DNA of 64,000 nt, taken from assembly GCF_927798175.1 (NCBI RefSeq), contig NZ_CAKMMP010000003.1, positions 451,114-515,113 on the forward strand. The letters run 5' to 3'. Position numbers and translations under genes: made by a program. Below the pieces are notes generated by a model. That model searched no databases. It was given only the letters and a program-made list of their open reading frames with translations, and was not told the DNA's origin. This document shows positions 44,359 to 53,427 of the stretch, piece after piece (the stretch's first letter is position 1; every line of letters begins with the position of its first letter). The DNA comes from Paenibacillus sp. JJ-223 (GTDB taxonomy: Bacteria; Bacillota; Bacilli; Paenibacillales; Paenibacillaceae).

Positions 44359-44901
44359 ATGTCAGATCAGAACATACGGGATGCCATCGTCAGGCGTGAT
44401 GCAAATGTGATGGAAACCCTGATGAACGAATACTCCGGTCTGCTGTGGAACGTGGTACGGTCCATTTTGCGGTTAGCACCTGAAGAAGAAGTGGAGGAGT
44501 GTGTGGCAGACACCTTTTTTGCGTTTTGGCAAAACCCGGATGCATATGACCCCGAGAGAAGTTCATTGAAAAATTACTTGGCGATGGTGGCCAAACGCAA
44601 AGCGATTGACCGTTATCGTAAGTTGATGCGAGCCAAAGAGGCCAAATATGAGGAGCAAACTCATTTTCAGTCCAGCCCGGACGTGCTTACTCAAGTCATC
44701 CGTCAAGAAAATCGGGAAGAACTGGAACAAATGATAGACCTTTTTCCGGAACCCGACCGGGAAATTATGAAACGCCGATTATATGACGGTCAGAAGCCCG
44801 GCGAAATATCGGAATCCATGTCTTTGCAGCTTAGACAGGTACATAACAAGCTATACCGTTCCAAACAGCGACTCCGCACTTGGTGGGAAAATCGAAAATA
44901 A
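44359..44901 (+). CDS. ECF-type sigma-70 family sigma factor
   Basis: A 180-residue sigma factor with region 2 near residues 22-90 (LLWNVVRSILRLAPEEEVEECVADTFFAFWQ, then SLKNYLAMVAKRKAIDRYRK) and region 4 near 120-175 (LFPEPDREIMKRRLYDGQKPGEISESMSL, RQVHNKLYRSKQRLR). No region 3. Its gene is followed, 16 bases later, by that of a membrane protein of the DUF4179 type, a common ECF/anti-sigma pairing. The ATG follows AAAGGAGGCTCACG. The target genes are unknown; autoregulation is usual but I could not identify a convincing -35/-10 pair. Confidence 0.9.
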   Translation: MSDQNIRDAIVRRDANVMETLMNEYSGLLWNVVRSILRLAPEEEVEECVADTFFAFWQNPDAYDPERSSLKNYLAMVAKRKAIDRYRKLMRAKEAKYEEQTHFQSSPDVLTQVIRQENREELEQMIDLFPEPDREIMKRRLYDGQKPGEISESMSLQLRQVHNKLYRSKQRLRTWWENRK

Positions 44902-44917
44902 AGGAGGTGTGATTTTC

Positions 44918-46294
44918 ATGTCCAATCCGAATCAACCATTCACCGCACGTAACCTGGCAAACATCAAACGAAGGTTTTATGAAAAAACCGATGAGGCCGG
45001 ATTGTTACCCGACAAGCCCCATAAACAACAAGAGCCGACCCTCCGCCGAACGCGAATGCGCAAAGCCGTATCTATCCCCATCGTCGCGATCCTTTCGATC
45101 GGCGTACTTACTGGAGCCGCGGCGGCCATGAACATCGTTGATCTGTCAGCCGTTCTGCATTTCCTGGACAAAAGCCGTTTGGACATCTTGTCTCCCGTAA
45201 ACCGTTCCAGCGAGGATCAAGGCATCCGCATGGATATACTGGGTGCGGTTCGCGATGGAGATACAGCTGAAATATATGTCGCCCTTACAGATCTAACAGG
45301 CCATCGGGTAACCGATACGCTCGATGTCTATGATTTCCGTGTGACTGGTGGTAGAGCAAACAACGCGCAGTTGGTCCATTACGATGAAAAAACCAAAAAG
45401 GCCATTGTGCGATTCCTGGTTCAAGGAGAACATCTCAAAGACCGAATTACGGTTAAGATCAGTTCTTTCCTGACTGGTGCACAAACGAATGAAGATATTG
45501 ACGTGGATTTGAACTGGTCCGCATTGTTGGAACAACAAACAGAAGACTCCATCATTACTCTGGATCATCAAGAGGGGGAGATTAGCGGCATCGGCGGGCA
45601 GCAATATGAGGAAATCACGAGTCAATCCTCGATCCCTGTACTTAAGCCAGATCAAATGCATATTCCCGTGCCGGGCCTGGAGTGGATGTATATCTCCAAC
45701 GTAGGAATGGTTAATGGCAAACTGCATATTCAGATCAATCCAGATGCTGAAATGGGTACCTATAATCATGGCTATTTTTACTTTGTGGACGATCAGGGGC
45801 AGGAGCAGGATGTTCCCTTGTCTTCCATCAGCTATGGCTCCTATGAAAAAGACGGCGTTCGAATGGGTGGGGATTATGAGGAGTATATTTTCGATATTCC
45901 GGATATTCGCGAGCTCCAGCGCCTTCATTTGAAAGGAAAGTTCACCAGTTACGATGCATTCGTGAAGGGAACGTGGAAGACCACGTTTGATTTGAAGCAG
46001 AGCACCGTCAAAAAAAAGGCAAGGCTCCAGCATGCCTCTACTCATTCAAATTCAGGGCCCTTGAACGTGGAAGTCTCTGAATTAGGTGTGACGCTTACAG
46101 GGGACTTATCTGAAATCGATTCGGAGCGCCTCGATCTGCGAATTGTTATACAGGACGGAACAACCATTGAGGCCGATTCAGGGTTTGTGCAGTTGGATCA
46201 GGAAATCGTCAAATGGATCTCAACCGAAACGATCCCCGTGAGCCACGTTAGGGAGCTTATTTTGAACGGAATATCCGTTCCGCTGCACGATTAA
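44918..46294 (+). CDS. DUF4179-type membrane anti-sigma factor
   Basis: A 458-residue protein from ATG 44918 (AAGGAGGTGTGATTTTC before it). The short cytosolic N-terminus (about 1-48) is followed by one membrane segment (SIPIVAILSIGVLTGAAAAM near 52-71) and a long extracytoplasmic part of beta-sandwich type, beginning with the DUF4179-like MDILGAVRDGDTAEIYVALTDLTG. This order is that of anti-sigma factors which hold their ECF partner at the membrane until a signal arrives. The RxHxx zinc anti-sigma motif is not seen. Confidence 0.8.
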   Translation: MSNPNQPFTARNLANIKRRFYEKTDEAGLLPDKPHKQQEPTLRRTRMRKAVSIPIVAILSIGVLTGAAAAMNIVDLSAVLHFLDKSRLDILSPVNRSSEDQGIRMDILGAVRDGDTAEIYVALTDLTGHRVTDTLDVYDFRVTGGRANNAQLVHYDEKTKKAIVRFLVQGEHLKDRITVKISSFLTGAQTNEDIDVDLNWSALLEQQTEDSIITLDHQEGEISGIGGQQYEEITSQSSIPVLKPDQMHIPVPGLEWMYISNVGMVNGKLHIQINPDAEMGTYNHGYFYFVDDQGQEQDVPLSSISYGSYEKDGVRMGGDYEEYIFDIPDIRELQRLHLKGKFTSYDAFVKGTWKTTFDLKQSTVKKKARLQHASTHSNSGPLNVEVSELGVTLTGDLSEIDSERLDLRIVIQDGTTIEADSGFVQLDQEIVKWISTETIPVSHVRELILNGISVPLHD

Positions 46295-46392
46295 AAAAGA
46301 GGAAACGCTGCCAGCAAATTAAACAGCAAATGTCATATCCTGGCTTATCCCGCATACGATAGGCGTACGCGGACATAAGGGAGGAAACAGGC

Positions 46393-48927
46393 ATGTCCAT
46401 GAGCGAACCGCTATTGATTCAAATTGTGAATGAACAGCTCCCGGCAGGAGCCACGATGGTCATGATCGAGAAACCGGTCAAACACCCGGCTGTCTATGCG
46501 GCAGACCTTACCGGGGACGGCTCGCCGGAAATTGCGGCCGTATATGAGCAGGACGGGCAGCTGATGCTGCTTGTATTGACGTTTATCGCAGGCAAGTGGG
46601 TTAAAATGTCCTTGACGAAAGGCATGGGCTATGGCGTTACGCTTCTTACAGCCGCACAAGTTACTTCCACGGCACGAAACAACTTGATCGTAGGATGGCA
46701 GATCGGAGCGATCTGGTCCAAATTGTCCGTCTATGAATGGACCGAATCCGGACTGACGGATCTCGCGCCAGAGGACATGGTCTACAGCATGGCTGAAATT
46801 ATGGATATGCCTGGCCAACACGGAAGAGATGGAAAAGCCGAAATCGCATTATGGGTGCATGATACCGGAGAGGCATACCGAGTAGATGTCGTTCGCTGGG
46901 ATCACCAGCACTGGGTATCGGCCCCGGACATCTACCCGTATTACTTTCCAAAAGTGGTCCAATATTATGAACAGTTGGTACGCCAGCATCCGGATTATCC
47001 GTTCTATTGGAGTTATTTGGCGGAAGCGCAGTATCGGGCGGGGTTATGGCATGCAGCGCTTATTTCGGTACAAAAGGCCCTTAGCTTCGATCAGCCTTAT
47101 CCTTCGAGAGCGGCGCTTCTGGCACTGGAGCAACAGATTAAACAAGCGGTTGGCCATCATGGCCACCATGAGCGTGCATTGACGTGGCTGTATCCCGTTT
47201 CGGTCCGGACGACCAACGGTACCAAGTGGGGATATATGGACGCTGACGGGCGTATCCGCTTGGAACCCGTGCTCGATCGGGCGGAGGCTTTCCAACCCAA
47301 CGGGTTGGCCGTCGTTGAGAGTCGTGGCAAAGCCGGAATAATCGATCTTCAGGGGCGGTTTGTTGTTCAACCGGTTTATGATTCGATCTATCCTTTTTCG
47401 GAAGGCCGGGCAAATGCCATTGACGCCCAAGGCTTTAACATGATCGATGAACAAGGACGCGTGCTCACTTCCAGAGCCTATCCGTATATCGGCGATTTGC
47501 AGGATGGCCGGGCTGTATTTTACGAATCCATTCAAGGCCAAGCGAATACGAGCGAGATTCGTTACGGTTATCTGGATGCATCCGGTCAAGTCGCCATTCT
47601 GGCCCAATTTATGGCTGCGGGTGATTTCCAACAAGGTAAAGCTGTCGTTCAGACGAAAGAACGGGAATACGCCCTGATCGATCAACGTGGACACAAATTG
47701 GCCGTGTATCCATACGCCTATGTCGGACCGCTTGGAGAAGGGCTGCTTTCGTTTCAGCAGGAATTGTCCGGTCCTTACGGTTACATCGACGAACAGGGGC
47801 GCATCCGCATCGAGCCCAAATTCAATACGGCATTTCCTTTTAAAAACGGGCGTGCCATCGTAAGCATTGCAGAAGATTCCAATTGGAAGTATGGCGTCAT
47901 TGACCCGCAGGGGGTATATATCGTCCAGCCTTCGTATAACGACATTCGGGATTTGGGTGAACACCGGCTTGCGCTGGGCAAAGCGATCAAGGCGGAAGAA
48001 CCGTTTCTTGGCTCCGTTTATGCGATTGCAAATGCGGATGGCCGCAGGCTAACCAAGTTTGTGTATACGGGCGTGGAGGATTACAAGCATGGGCTTGCTT
48101 CCGTAACCGACGGCAAACATACCTTTCTGATCCAACTGAACGGCCAGCCGGCCGAGGGATATCCACGTGTTGAAGGAGCCGGAACGCTGGAGGTATTGGA
48201 GCCTGATCTCATCCGGGTGTTCGTCCAGCAACGCTTGTCTTATGTGAACAGGGCAGGGCAGACCATTTGGAAGCAAAATACCGTCGTTCCGCTTCGCCCG
48301 CCGTTTCGCGTCGTGGAGCGGCAGTTCAATCCGAATCCGGACTACTTTGTGTATTACCCGCAGGTCGAAGGCTTTTCGAGTCCTGCCGTTGAAAAGGACG
48401 TCAATACCAAACTCAAAGCGATGTCCGGGATAAAACCGATTCCTTCTGACCAGAAGCTTGATTATAGTTATACGGGCGATTTCGACATCACCTTTTATCA
48501 ATATAAGCTCCTGCAGCTGCAGCTTACCGGTTACAATTATCCGTTTGGCGCCGCTCATGGCATGCCGACCATGGTCTACGCCATCATCAATCTCGATACC
48601 GGGGAAATGTATGAACTGAAGGATCTATTTAAACCAGGCAGCGATTATGTCAAGGTACTCAGCGACATCGTTGGTGAACAGATTAAAAATGATCCGCAAT
48701 ATTCGTATGTGTTTCCCGATACGTATAAGGGCATCCGTCCCGATCAGCCGTTTTTTGTTACTGCGGACGCGCTCCATGTTTATTTTGCGCCTTACGAAAT
48801 TGCCCCATATGCGGCGGGATTCCCGACCTTCACGATTCCATTCGCGCAGATCCGTGAGATCATTGATACCGAGGGCTCGTTTTGGAGAGCTTTTCACGCG
48901 CCGGAACCGACGCTGTATCATCCATAA
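46393..48927 (+). CDS. WG-repeat protein with a C-terminal DUF3298/RsiV-like domain
   Basis: An 844-residue protein. Residues 1-130 form an FG-GAP-like start (AADLTGDGSPEIAAVYEQDG). From about 270 to 600 there are at least six WG (KWG) repeats such as YGYIDEQGRIRIEPKFNTAF and YGVIDPQGVYIVQPSYNDI. The last 200 residues (TGDFDITFYQYKLLQLQ... GAAHGMPTMVYAIINLDTGEMYELKDLF) match the DUF3298 domain. There is no obvious signal peptide, so its location is unclear. It begins 98 bases after the anti-sigma gene and may belong to the same regulon. Function unknown; binding or envelope sensing is inferred. Confidence 0.85.
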   Translation: MSMSEPLLIQIVNEQLPAGATMVMIEKPVKHPAVYAADLTGDGSPEIAAVYEQDGQLMLLVLTFIAGKWVKMSLTKGMGYGVTLLTAAQVTSTARNNLIVGWQIGAIWSKLSVYEWTESGLTDLAPEDMVYSMAEIMDMPGQHGRDGKAEIALWVHDTGEAYRVDVVRWDHQHWVSAPDIYPYYFPKVVQYYEQLVRQHPDYPFYWSYLAEAQYRAGLWHAALISVQKALSFDQPYPSRAALLALEQQIKQAVGHHGHHERALTWLYPVSVRTTNGTKWGYMDADGRIRLEPVLDRAEAFQPNGLAVVESRGKAGIIDLQGRFVVQPVYDSIYPFSEGRANAIDAQGFNMIDEQGRVLTSRAYPYIGDLQDGRAVFYESIQGQANTSEIRYGYLDASGQVAILAQFMAAGDFQQGKAVVQTKEREYALIDQRGHKLAVYPYAYVGPLGEGLLSFQQELSGPYGYIDEQGRIRIEPKFNTAFPFKNGRAIVSIAEDSNWKYGVIDPQGVYIVQPSYNDIRDLGEHRLALGKAIKAEEPFLGSVYAIANADGRRLTKFVYTGVEDYKHGLASVTDGKHTFLIQLNGQPAEGYPRVEGAGTLEVLEPDLIRVFVQQRLSYVNRAGQTIWKQNTVVPLRPPFRVVERQFNPNPDYFVYYPQVEGFSSPAVEKDVNTKLKAMSGIKPIPSDQKLDYSYTGDFDITFYQYKLLQLQLTGYNYPFGAAHGMPTMVYAIINLDTGEMYELKDLFKPGSDYVKVLSDIVGEQIKNDPQYSYVFPDTYKGIRPDQPFFVTADALHVYFAPYEIAPYAAGFPTFTIPFAQIREIIDTEGSFWRAFHAPEPTLYHP

Positions 48928-48941
48928 AATCAAAATCCGTG

Positions 48942-48966
48942 AAGCCATATGAACATATGGCTTTTT
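48942..48966 (+). terminator. Intrinsic terminator after the WG-repeat gene
   Basis: AAGCCATATG/CATATGGCTT palindrome followed by TTT. Confidence 0.65.
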
Positions 48967-49160
48967 GGTATGGTCAGAACATCGTCGCTCCCGCCGATTT
49001 GCTCGGACTTCATCGATACCGCACCGCGCACCGGTGGAAGAAGTGAACAGGTGAACGTTAGCCCCCATGTCGCCGTCGTACATTTTAACCATGTAACGGT
49101 ACGTAGGGACGTAACTATTTTCGGGCCGTGGGCGTTTATTCATTTGAGGTGATTTCAAAA

Positions 49161-49640
49161 ATGGCAGGGAGTATCGTTCGGCGGTTTCTGCTGCAAGGTT
49201 TGTGTTTCATGATTGCTGCATTCGGAGCTGCCTTTGCGCTGGAAGCCATTGAGGGCATGAAAATCGGGACCACGGAATACTATGGCTTAATGAATGCAGG
49301 GAACATGTATTTTCTTTTAATGCTGTTTGCCTTCGGTCATTATGTGGCGGCATTTTACATGCTGGTGGCGTTTCCGTTCTCTTGGGTCATGCGTAGATGG
49401 ATTCCAATTGTTGCAGTAAGAGCCATGATTTACACGGGGATTGGCGGATGGGGAGGCGGATGGATCTTCCATCAGTTGTACAGCGATTATTTTGTTACCG
49501 GATATGATTTGAACCAGAGTACGTCACGCTGGCTTTTTGCGATCGCAGGGCTGGTGTATGCCTTGTTGGAGTATTGGGTTTGGCATAAACCTGTGGCAGT
49601 GGACGAACGTAATCAGCGTAATCAACCCGTGATGAAGTGA
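49161..49640 (+). CDS. Four-helix membrane protein, hypothetical
   Basis: A 159-residue integral membrane protein with about four hydrophobic segments (LLQGLCFMIAAFGAAFALEA, MYFLLMLFAFGHYVAAFYML, MIYTGIGGWGGGWIF, WLFAIAGLVYALLEYWV). ATG 49161 has GAGGTGA upstream; the frame extends to 49128 but with no site. I do not recognise a family. It is between the WG-repeat gene's terminator and the ABC exporter leader and is probably transcribed alone. Confidence 0.65.
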   Translation: MAGSIVRRFLLQGLCFMIAAFGAAFALEAIEGMKIGTTEYYGLMNAGNMYFLLMLFAFGHYVAAFYMLVAFPFSWVMRRWIPIVAVRAMIYTGIGGWGGGWIFHQLYSDYFVTGYDLNQSTSRWLFAIAGLVYALLEYWVWHKPVAVDERNQRNQPVMK

Positions 49641-49769
49641 TGTATGGAACATCCAGGCTGCTAATGGTGGGTGATTGGTCATATCGGGAGAGGATTTGCG
49701 TGAAATGCATTGAATTGCGCTAACGAGAGGGATATAATGGGATTTATCTATTGAATTGAGGTGAAGTGG

Positions 49770-49799
49770 ATGTCATTCCGTATCGTTCGAAGTAACTAG
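49770..49799 (+). CDS. Possible 9-residue leader peptide before the ABC exporter
   Basis: ATG TCA TTC CGT ATC GTT CGA AGT AAC TAG encodes MSFRIVRSN, with GAGGTGAAG well placed before the ATG. It is followed by two hairpins and an ABC exporter gene at 50016, the layout of translational attenuators that sense ribosome-stalling drugs (compare the bmrB leader of bmrCD). Inference only. Confidence 0.4.
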   Translation: MSFRIVRSN

Positions 49800-49830
49800 T
49801 TCTCGGGCCGGGTCAAAACGCGTACCGGCT

Positions 49831-49857
49831 ATCAAGGGGGTGGTCTGCCCTTTTGAT
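49831..49857 (+). promoter_or_regulatory. Hairpin in the exporter leader
   Basis: ATCAAGGGGG pairs with CCCTTTTGAT (two G-U pairs) over a 7-base loop, with no T-run after it. It lies 31 bases after the leader peptide stop. Confidence 0.45.
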
Positions 49858-49931
49858 CCACGAACTGGAGCTTTGAACGGTGCCAGGCATTCATTGAGTG
49901 AAAGTCAGGACACCGACAACGGGTGGAAACA

Positions 49932-49963
49932 GGAGACGTTTGTATAAGAACGTTCTCTTTGTT
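49932..49963 (+). terminator. Possible attenuator hairpin before the exporter gene
   Basis: GAGA-CGTT and AACG-t-TCTC form a bulged stem followed by TTTGTTT, 50-odd bases before the ABC gene's start. Confidence 0.4.
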
Positions 49964-50015
49964 TGCCATCGGTCACGGGTGTGCTGGCTTTTTCTATTTT
50001 CAAAAGATAAGGGGT

Positions 50016-51758
50016 ATGAGTATTGTGTTAAAAACGTGTCTGCGTCAGTTGAAATGGTGGATACTTATCTATATAGGGATCGGTTGCGGTATTCAGTTCC
50101 TCAGCAGCTTGGGAATTGTATACTTCCAGAAGGTGCTGGATCTGGCGGTTCAGGTTCGGCATTTTGACGAAATTATGGATCACATCTGGATCTACGGGCT
50201 TTTGCTTGGCGGGATGGTCATCCTGAATTACGTCGATGAATATCCAAGCGTGCATCTGTCCAAAAGCATTACCGAAAGACTGAAGATTATGGCGTTGTCC
50301 AAAATTTCGCGAATGGACTATCAGGCTTATCAGAACCTGGGGACCGGCCAGATGATCAAAGTGATCGAAAACGGGGCGGAAGCCGGTAATGAAATCATAT
50401 ACGGTTTTTTTCTGAAAACGTTGCATGAGCTGCTGCCGACCATATTGTTCAGCTTGTTGTTTATCAGCTTTTATGACGCACGGATTATGTTGGCGATTGC
50501 TGCAGGTTATGTCGTCATTTTTATCGTGACCAACCTGATCCTGAAATTGTTGTACCGCATGAAAGAGGCCGTTCTTCGTCAGCAGGAGTCCATGTCCCGT
50601 CATTCCATACGCGGATTCATGGAGCTTGTGGTGTTCCGCACGAATAAAAGGTATGAAACAGAGCTGGCCAAGCTAAGCGCTTCGGCTCGTCGAATGATTC
50701 AACAAAGCGCGAGCATGCGCATGATCCATGAAGCTTTTTTCACGATTTTTGAATTGTTCGTCACGATCATTAAAATGATTATTCTGATTGTAGGCATCCA
50801 GAGCGTCATTCAAGGTGAATCTTCCATCGGCGTGATTGTTGCATTGTTCATGTTCATTGAGAAAATCTATTCGCCGATCGCCATTTTCAACGTGCTGTTT
50901 GTGGACTATCGCTTGAATCGGGTGACCTATCGCAGGTTTCAGGATTTCATCGAGGCGACGGAGGATCGAAATCTGAATAGCGGTCGTGAAGTACACGTAT
51001 TGGAGGGTGAAATCGAATTCAAAAACGTTTCCTTTGACTATGGGAGCGCCCGCATATTGCATGATGTTTCGCTAACCATCCCTTCAGGAACTTCCGTAGC
51101 GCTCGTCGGCTTGAGCGGAGGGGGAAAGTCCACCATGATCAAACTGATCATCGGTCTGCTGAAAAAGAAAGAAGGCGAGCTCCTGCTGGACGGCATCGAT
51201 ATTGATGATGTAAACCTGAACAGCTATTATGGCCATATTTCGTATTTGTCTCAGGACTCGCCGATCTTCGATACAACGATTCGAGGCAATATCGCTTTCG
51301 ATCACCCTGCCACGGACGAGGAACTTTATGCCATTTTGGATAAAGTAGATCTAAAGGAAAAAGTCCTGCAGCTGCCGGACGGATTAAATACGCTGGTCGG
51401 CGAAAAAGGACTGAAGCTGTCCGGCGGGGAACGCCAGCGACTGGCATTTGCCCGTGTGCTGTTTCAACGCCGAAACGTGTTGATTCTGGATGAACCGGTA
51501 TCCGCACTTGACAATATTACGGAGCAGCGCATGATGGACCTGATGCTGAGGGAGTTCCGCGGCAAAACGATCCTCATCGTAGCTCATCGGTTAAACTTTG
51601 TTCAAAACGTCGATAAGATTGTCGTCATGGATCAAGGCTCCATTGTCGCGAAAGGCCGTTTCGACGAATTGATTCGCGATTGCGAAATGTTTAGGAAGCT
51701 TTGGAACAAACAGGGGAAAGAAGACATGGAGTCTGGTGCGTCTGCTTCGTTATATTGA
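50016..51758 (+). CDS. ABC exporter, fused permease and ATPase (half transporter)
   Basis: A 580-residue type IV ABC half transporter: six membrane segments in the first 300 residues, then an ATPase domain with Walker A GLSGGGKST, Q-loop YLSQDSPIFD, signature LSGGERQRLAFARVL, Walker B VLILDEP and H-loop AHR. All motifs are canonical. ATG 50016 follows AAGGGG closely; GTG 50025 has better spacing. It may work as a homodimer, since no partner gene adjoins. Probably exports a drug or peptide; its leader suggests drug-controlled expression. Confidence 0.9.
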   Translation: MSIVLKTCLRQLKWWILIYIGIGCGIQFLSSLGIVYFQKVLDLAVQVRHFDEIMDHIWIYGLLLGGMVILNYVDEYPSVHLSKSITERLKIMALSKISRMDYQAYQNLGTGQMIKVIENGAEAGNEIIYGFFLKTLHELLPTILFSLLFISFYDARIMLAIAAGYVVIFIVTNLILKLLYRMKEAVLRQQESMSRHSIRGFMELVVFRTNKRYETELAKLSASARRMIQQSASMRMIHEAFFTIFELFVTIIKMIILIVGIQSVIQGESSIGVIVALFMFIEKIYSPIAIFNVLFVDYRLNRVTYRRFQDFIEATEDRNLNSGREVHVLEGEIEFKNVSFDYGSARILHDVSLTIPSGTSVALVGLSGGGKSTMIKLIIGLLKKKEGELLLDGIDIDDVNLNSYYGHISYLSQDSPIFDTTIRGNIAFDHPATDEELYAILDKVDLKEKVLQLPDGLNTLVGEKGLKLSGGERQRLAFARVLFQRRNVLILDEPVSALDNITEQRMMDLMLREFRGKTILIVAHRLNFVQNVDKIVVMDQGSIVAKGRFDELIRDCEMFRKLWNKQGKEDMESGASASLY

Positions 51759-52192
51759 GTTTTAGGCAGCCTGGATTTATCGGATGAAATAAGGATGTGC
51801 AAAGCCGAGGATTTTCGTAATTTGTTGCGGAAGTCCTCGGCAATAAAGAAGCTGCTGTGGATCGAGTGTACTTAGGCAAAAGCATCAAGAGATGCATCAA
51901 GAGAACAACAACGATTATCATATTTATCCATACGGAATGAAAAATTTCTCGAGGGTAATATTTATAAAAGGATACATTTATCCATATATAATCGAGAAAA
52001 ATATGATGAATATTTCTTGGTGATCGTTGGGTGAAAATTTTGGCCACATCGAAAGTGTTTTTACCAAAATGTAACATATGCACACCGAGTGAAACATTGA
52101 TTCAGGTTTTCTTTATGGGAAACATTAAATACAAAGTTGGAAAGATTATAATCTCAATCGAACTAATCGAACTTCGAAGAAAAAGGAAAGGA

Positions 52193-52270
52193 ACGGAATA
52201 ATCCAAAAACAACGGATAATCAAAAAACAATACGGAATAATCCAAAAACAACGGATAATCAAAAAACAAT
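52193..52270 (+). repeat. Two perfect tandem copies of a 39-base unit
   Basis: Copies at 52193-52231 and 52232-52270 start ACGGAATAATCCAAAAACA and are identical. Each unit itself contains two related halves beginning ACGGA(A)TAATC. A minus-strand frame through it only reads out the repeat. Confidence 0.9.
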
Positions 52271-52361
52271 ACAGCCAACAGATGCAACAGCATTCCTAAT
52301 TTTTTTAGACACTATTTCACAAAACTCGTATTTTGTACATATGTATAATACCGGTATTGTT

Positions 52362-52379
52362 GGACAAGAACTTGTACCG
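52362..52379 (+). repeat. Copy 1 of the 18-base GGACAAG element
   Basis: GGACAAGAACTTGTACCG, exact. The inner ACAAG-AA-CTTGT is a near-palindrome. Other exact copies are at 56160, 56186, 56431, 56454 and 63966. Confidence 0.85.
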
Positions 52380-52449
52380 GTACGGTTTTCTATGCCCTGC
52401 AGGAGCGTTATTTATTGCTTGAAGGTCAAGTCTTACGCGGGAGGAAAGC

Positions 52450-52518
52450 ATGAAAATTCCTGTGCTGGCACAAAACGACCGTTCCCCGGTGGAATACCGG
52501 GAAACGGTCGCAGCTTAA
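52450..52518 (+). CDS. Possible 22-residue peptide or gene fragment over a hairpin
   Basis: ATG 52450 has GGGAGGAAAGC before it and encodes MKIPVLAQNDRSPVEYRE plus four residues. An upstream frame ending LLLEGQVLRGRKA overlaps it by ATGA, like coupled genes of an operon. A 15-base-pair hairpin with one mismatch (52476-52510) lies inside. I recognise neither frame; they may be remains of a mobile-element gene. Confidence 0.3.
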   Translation: MKIPVLAQNDRSPVEYRETVAA

Positions 52519-52942
52519 AATCGTCTTTTTTTCATTGTCTACTTGACAGGGTTATGACCAAATTAGCGACTTTTGAAGTATTCTTTCTATATTCCCCAAC
52601 CTTACTATATTGAATGGTTACTACGATTATATACCTGTCGGTGCTCTGCTGGTCCTTACGAAAACCAGGAAAATGAAAAAACGGATTGCGTGTAAAAAAA
52701 CACCTCGAAATCCATTGGCACATACCTATTGTTTATATCAATGCCTCTTTACAGGTGAAACTTTCTGTCACTATTTAACGGGCTATGTACCGATTGCAGT
52801 ATACTTCCCTTCATATTCCTGATGTTAAACACACAAAAAACGTCCATCTTTCCTGAAATTAAACCAATTGTTGGATTTTATGTATAGTTTAATTCTCTAA
52901 GGTTTATGCTATTTACCAGATAAAACTTTAGTGGAGGTAACC

Positions 52943-53377
52943 ATGAATAAGAGAATGCTTCTTGTTTTGTGTTTGATTTCAATATTTGTTTATGACACAT
53001 CAGTAAATGCGGAACCCCTAAAGGTGGAAGAAAAAGGGTCTGATAATATGAAGGTGAACTTTAAGCCTCTATACGCAAGTATTTCTGGAGAATTTGAGGT
53101 TGTCACTAAAAAGATTGATGGTTCATTTGTGATATTTTACTTGTCAGATACTGACCCTGTACTAAGTCTTTATGAGAGCTATTACCATGGGCAAGAAATA
53201 AATCAATCGGACAGCACAGAACTAATAATAAAGAATGGGGTTAAGTACCATTATAGCCCATTTAGAAATAATCATGGTGGCACGCTAACATGGGTTAAAA
53301 ATAATATTCTTATTGAAATGAGTAGTTCTCATTTTAACAAAAATACCATGATGCAATATGCCTCTACTATCAAGTAA
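52943..53377 (+). CDS. Small secreted hypothetical protein
   Basis: A 144-residue protein from ATG 52943 (GTGGAGGTAACC before it). It starts with a signal peptide (KRMLLVLCLISIFVYDTSVNA, likely cut after NA-E near residue 24), and the mature part is charged with mixed strands. No Cys in the mature part. I do not recognise a family. Its A/T-rich codons differ from the core genes and fit the accessory character of the region. It converges with the 53428 gene and shares a terminator. Confidence 0.65.
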   Translation: MNKRMLLVLCLISIFVYDTSVNAEPLKVEEKGSDNMKVNFKPLYASISGEFEVVTKKIDGSFVIFYLSDTDPVLSLYESYYHGQEINQSDSTELIIKNGVKYHYSPFRNNHGGTLTWVKNNILIEMSSSHFNKNTMMQYASTIK

Positions 53378-53382
53378 AAAAC

Positions 53383-53423
53383 AAAGGATGCCAAACGCGA
53401 AATTAACGTATTGGCATCCTTTT
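53383..53423 (+). terminator. Bidirectional terminator between two secreted-protein genes
   Basis: AAAGGATGCCAA/TTGGCATCCTTT, 12 pairs, with T-runs in both directions. Confidence 0.8.
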
Positions 53424-53427
53424 GATT

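Larger units (their letters stand above)
51759..52942 (+). other. Gene-poor A+T-rich stretch with repeats
   Basis: About 1.2 kb without a convincing gene. It contains the tandem repeat at 52193-52270, one copy of the 18-base GGACAAG element at 52362, a small frame at 52450 over a strong hairpin, and, at 52785-52822, a copy of the ACCGATTGC-AGTATAC...CCTTCATATTCCTG tail that also follows the GGACAAG elements near 56.3 and 56.5 kb. The A+T content rises sharply here compared with the genes to the left. Confidence 0.6.

Noticed and set aside
49800..49960. T-box riboswitch before the ABC exporter
   Set aside because: The conserved T-box sequence and a clear specifier stem are not visible, and the downstream gene is not an amino-acid gene.
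52102..52293. 63-codon minus-strand frame with repeated FFDYPLFLDYS
   Set aside because: It merely translates the 39-base tandem repeat and has no ribosome site.
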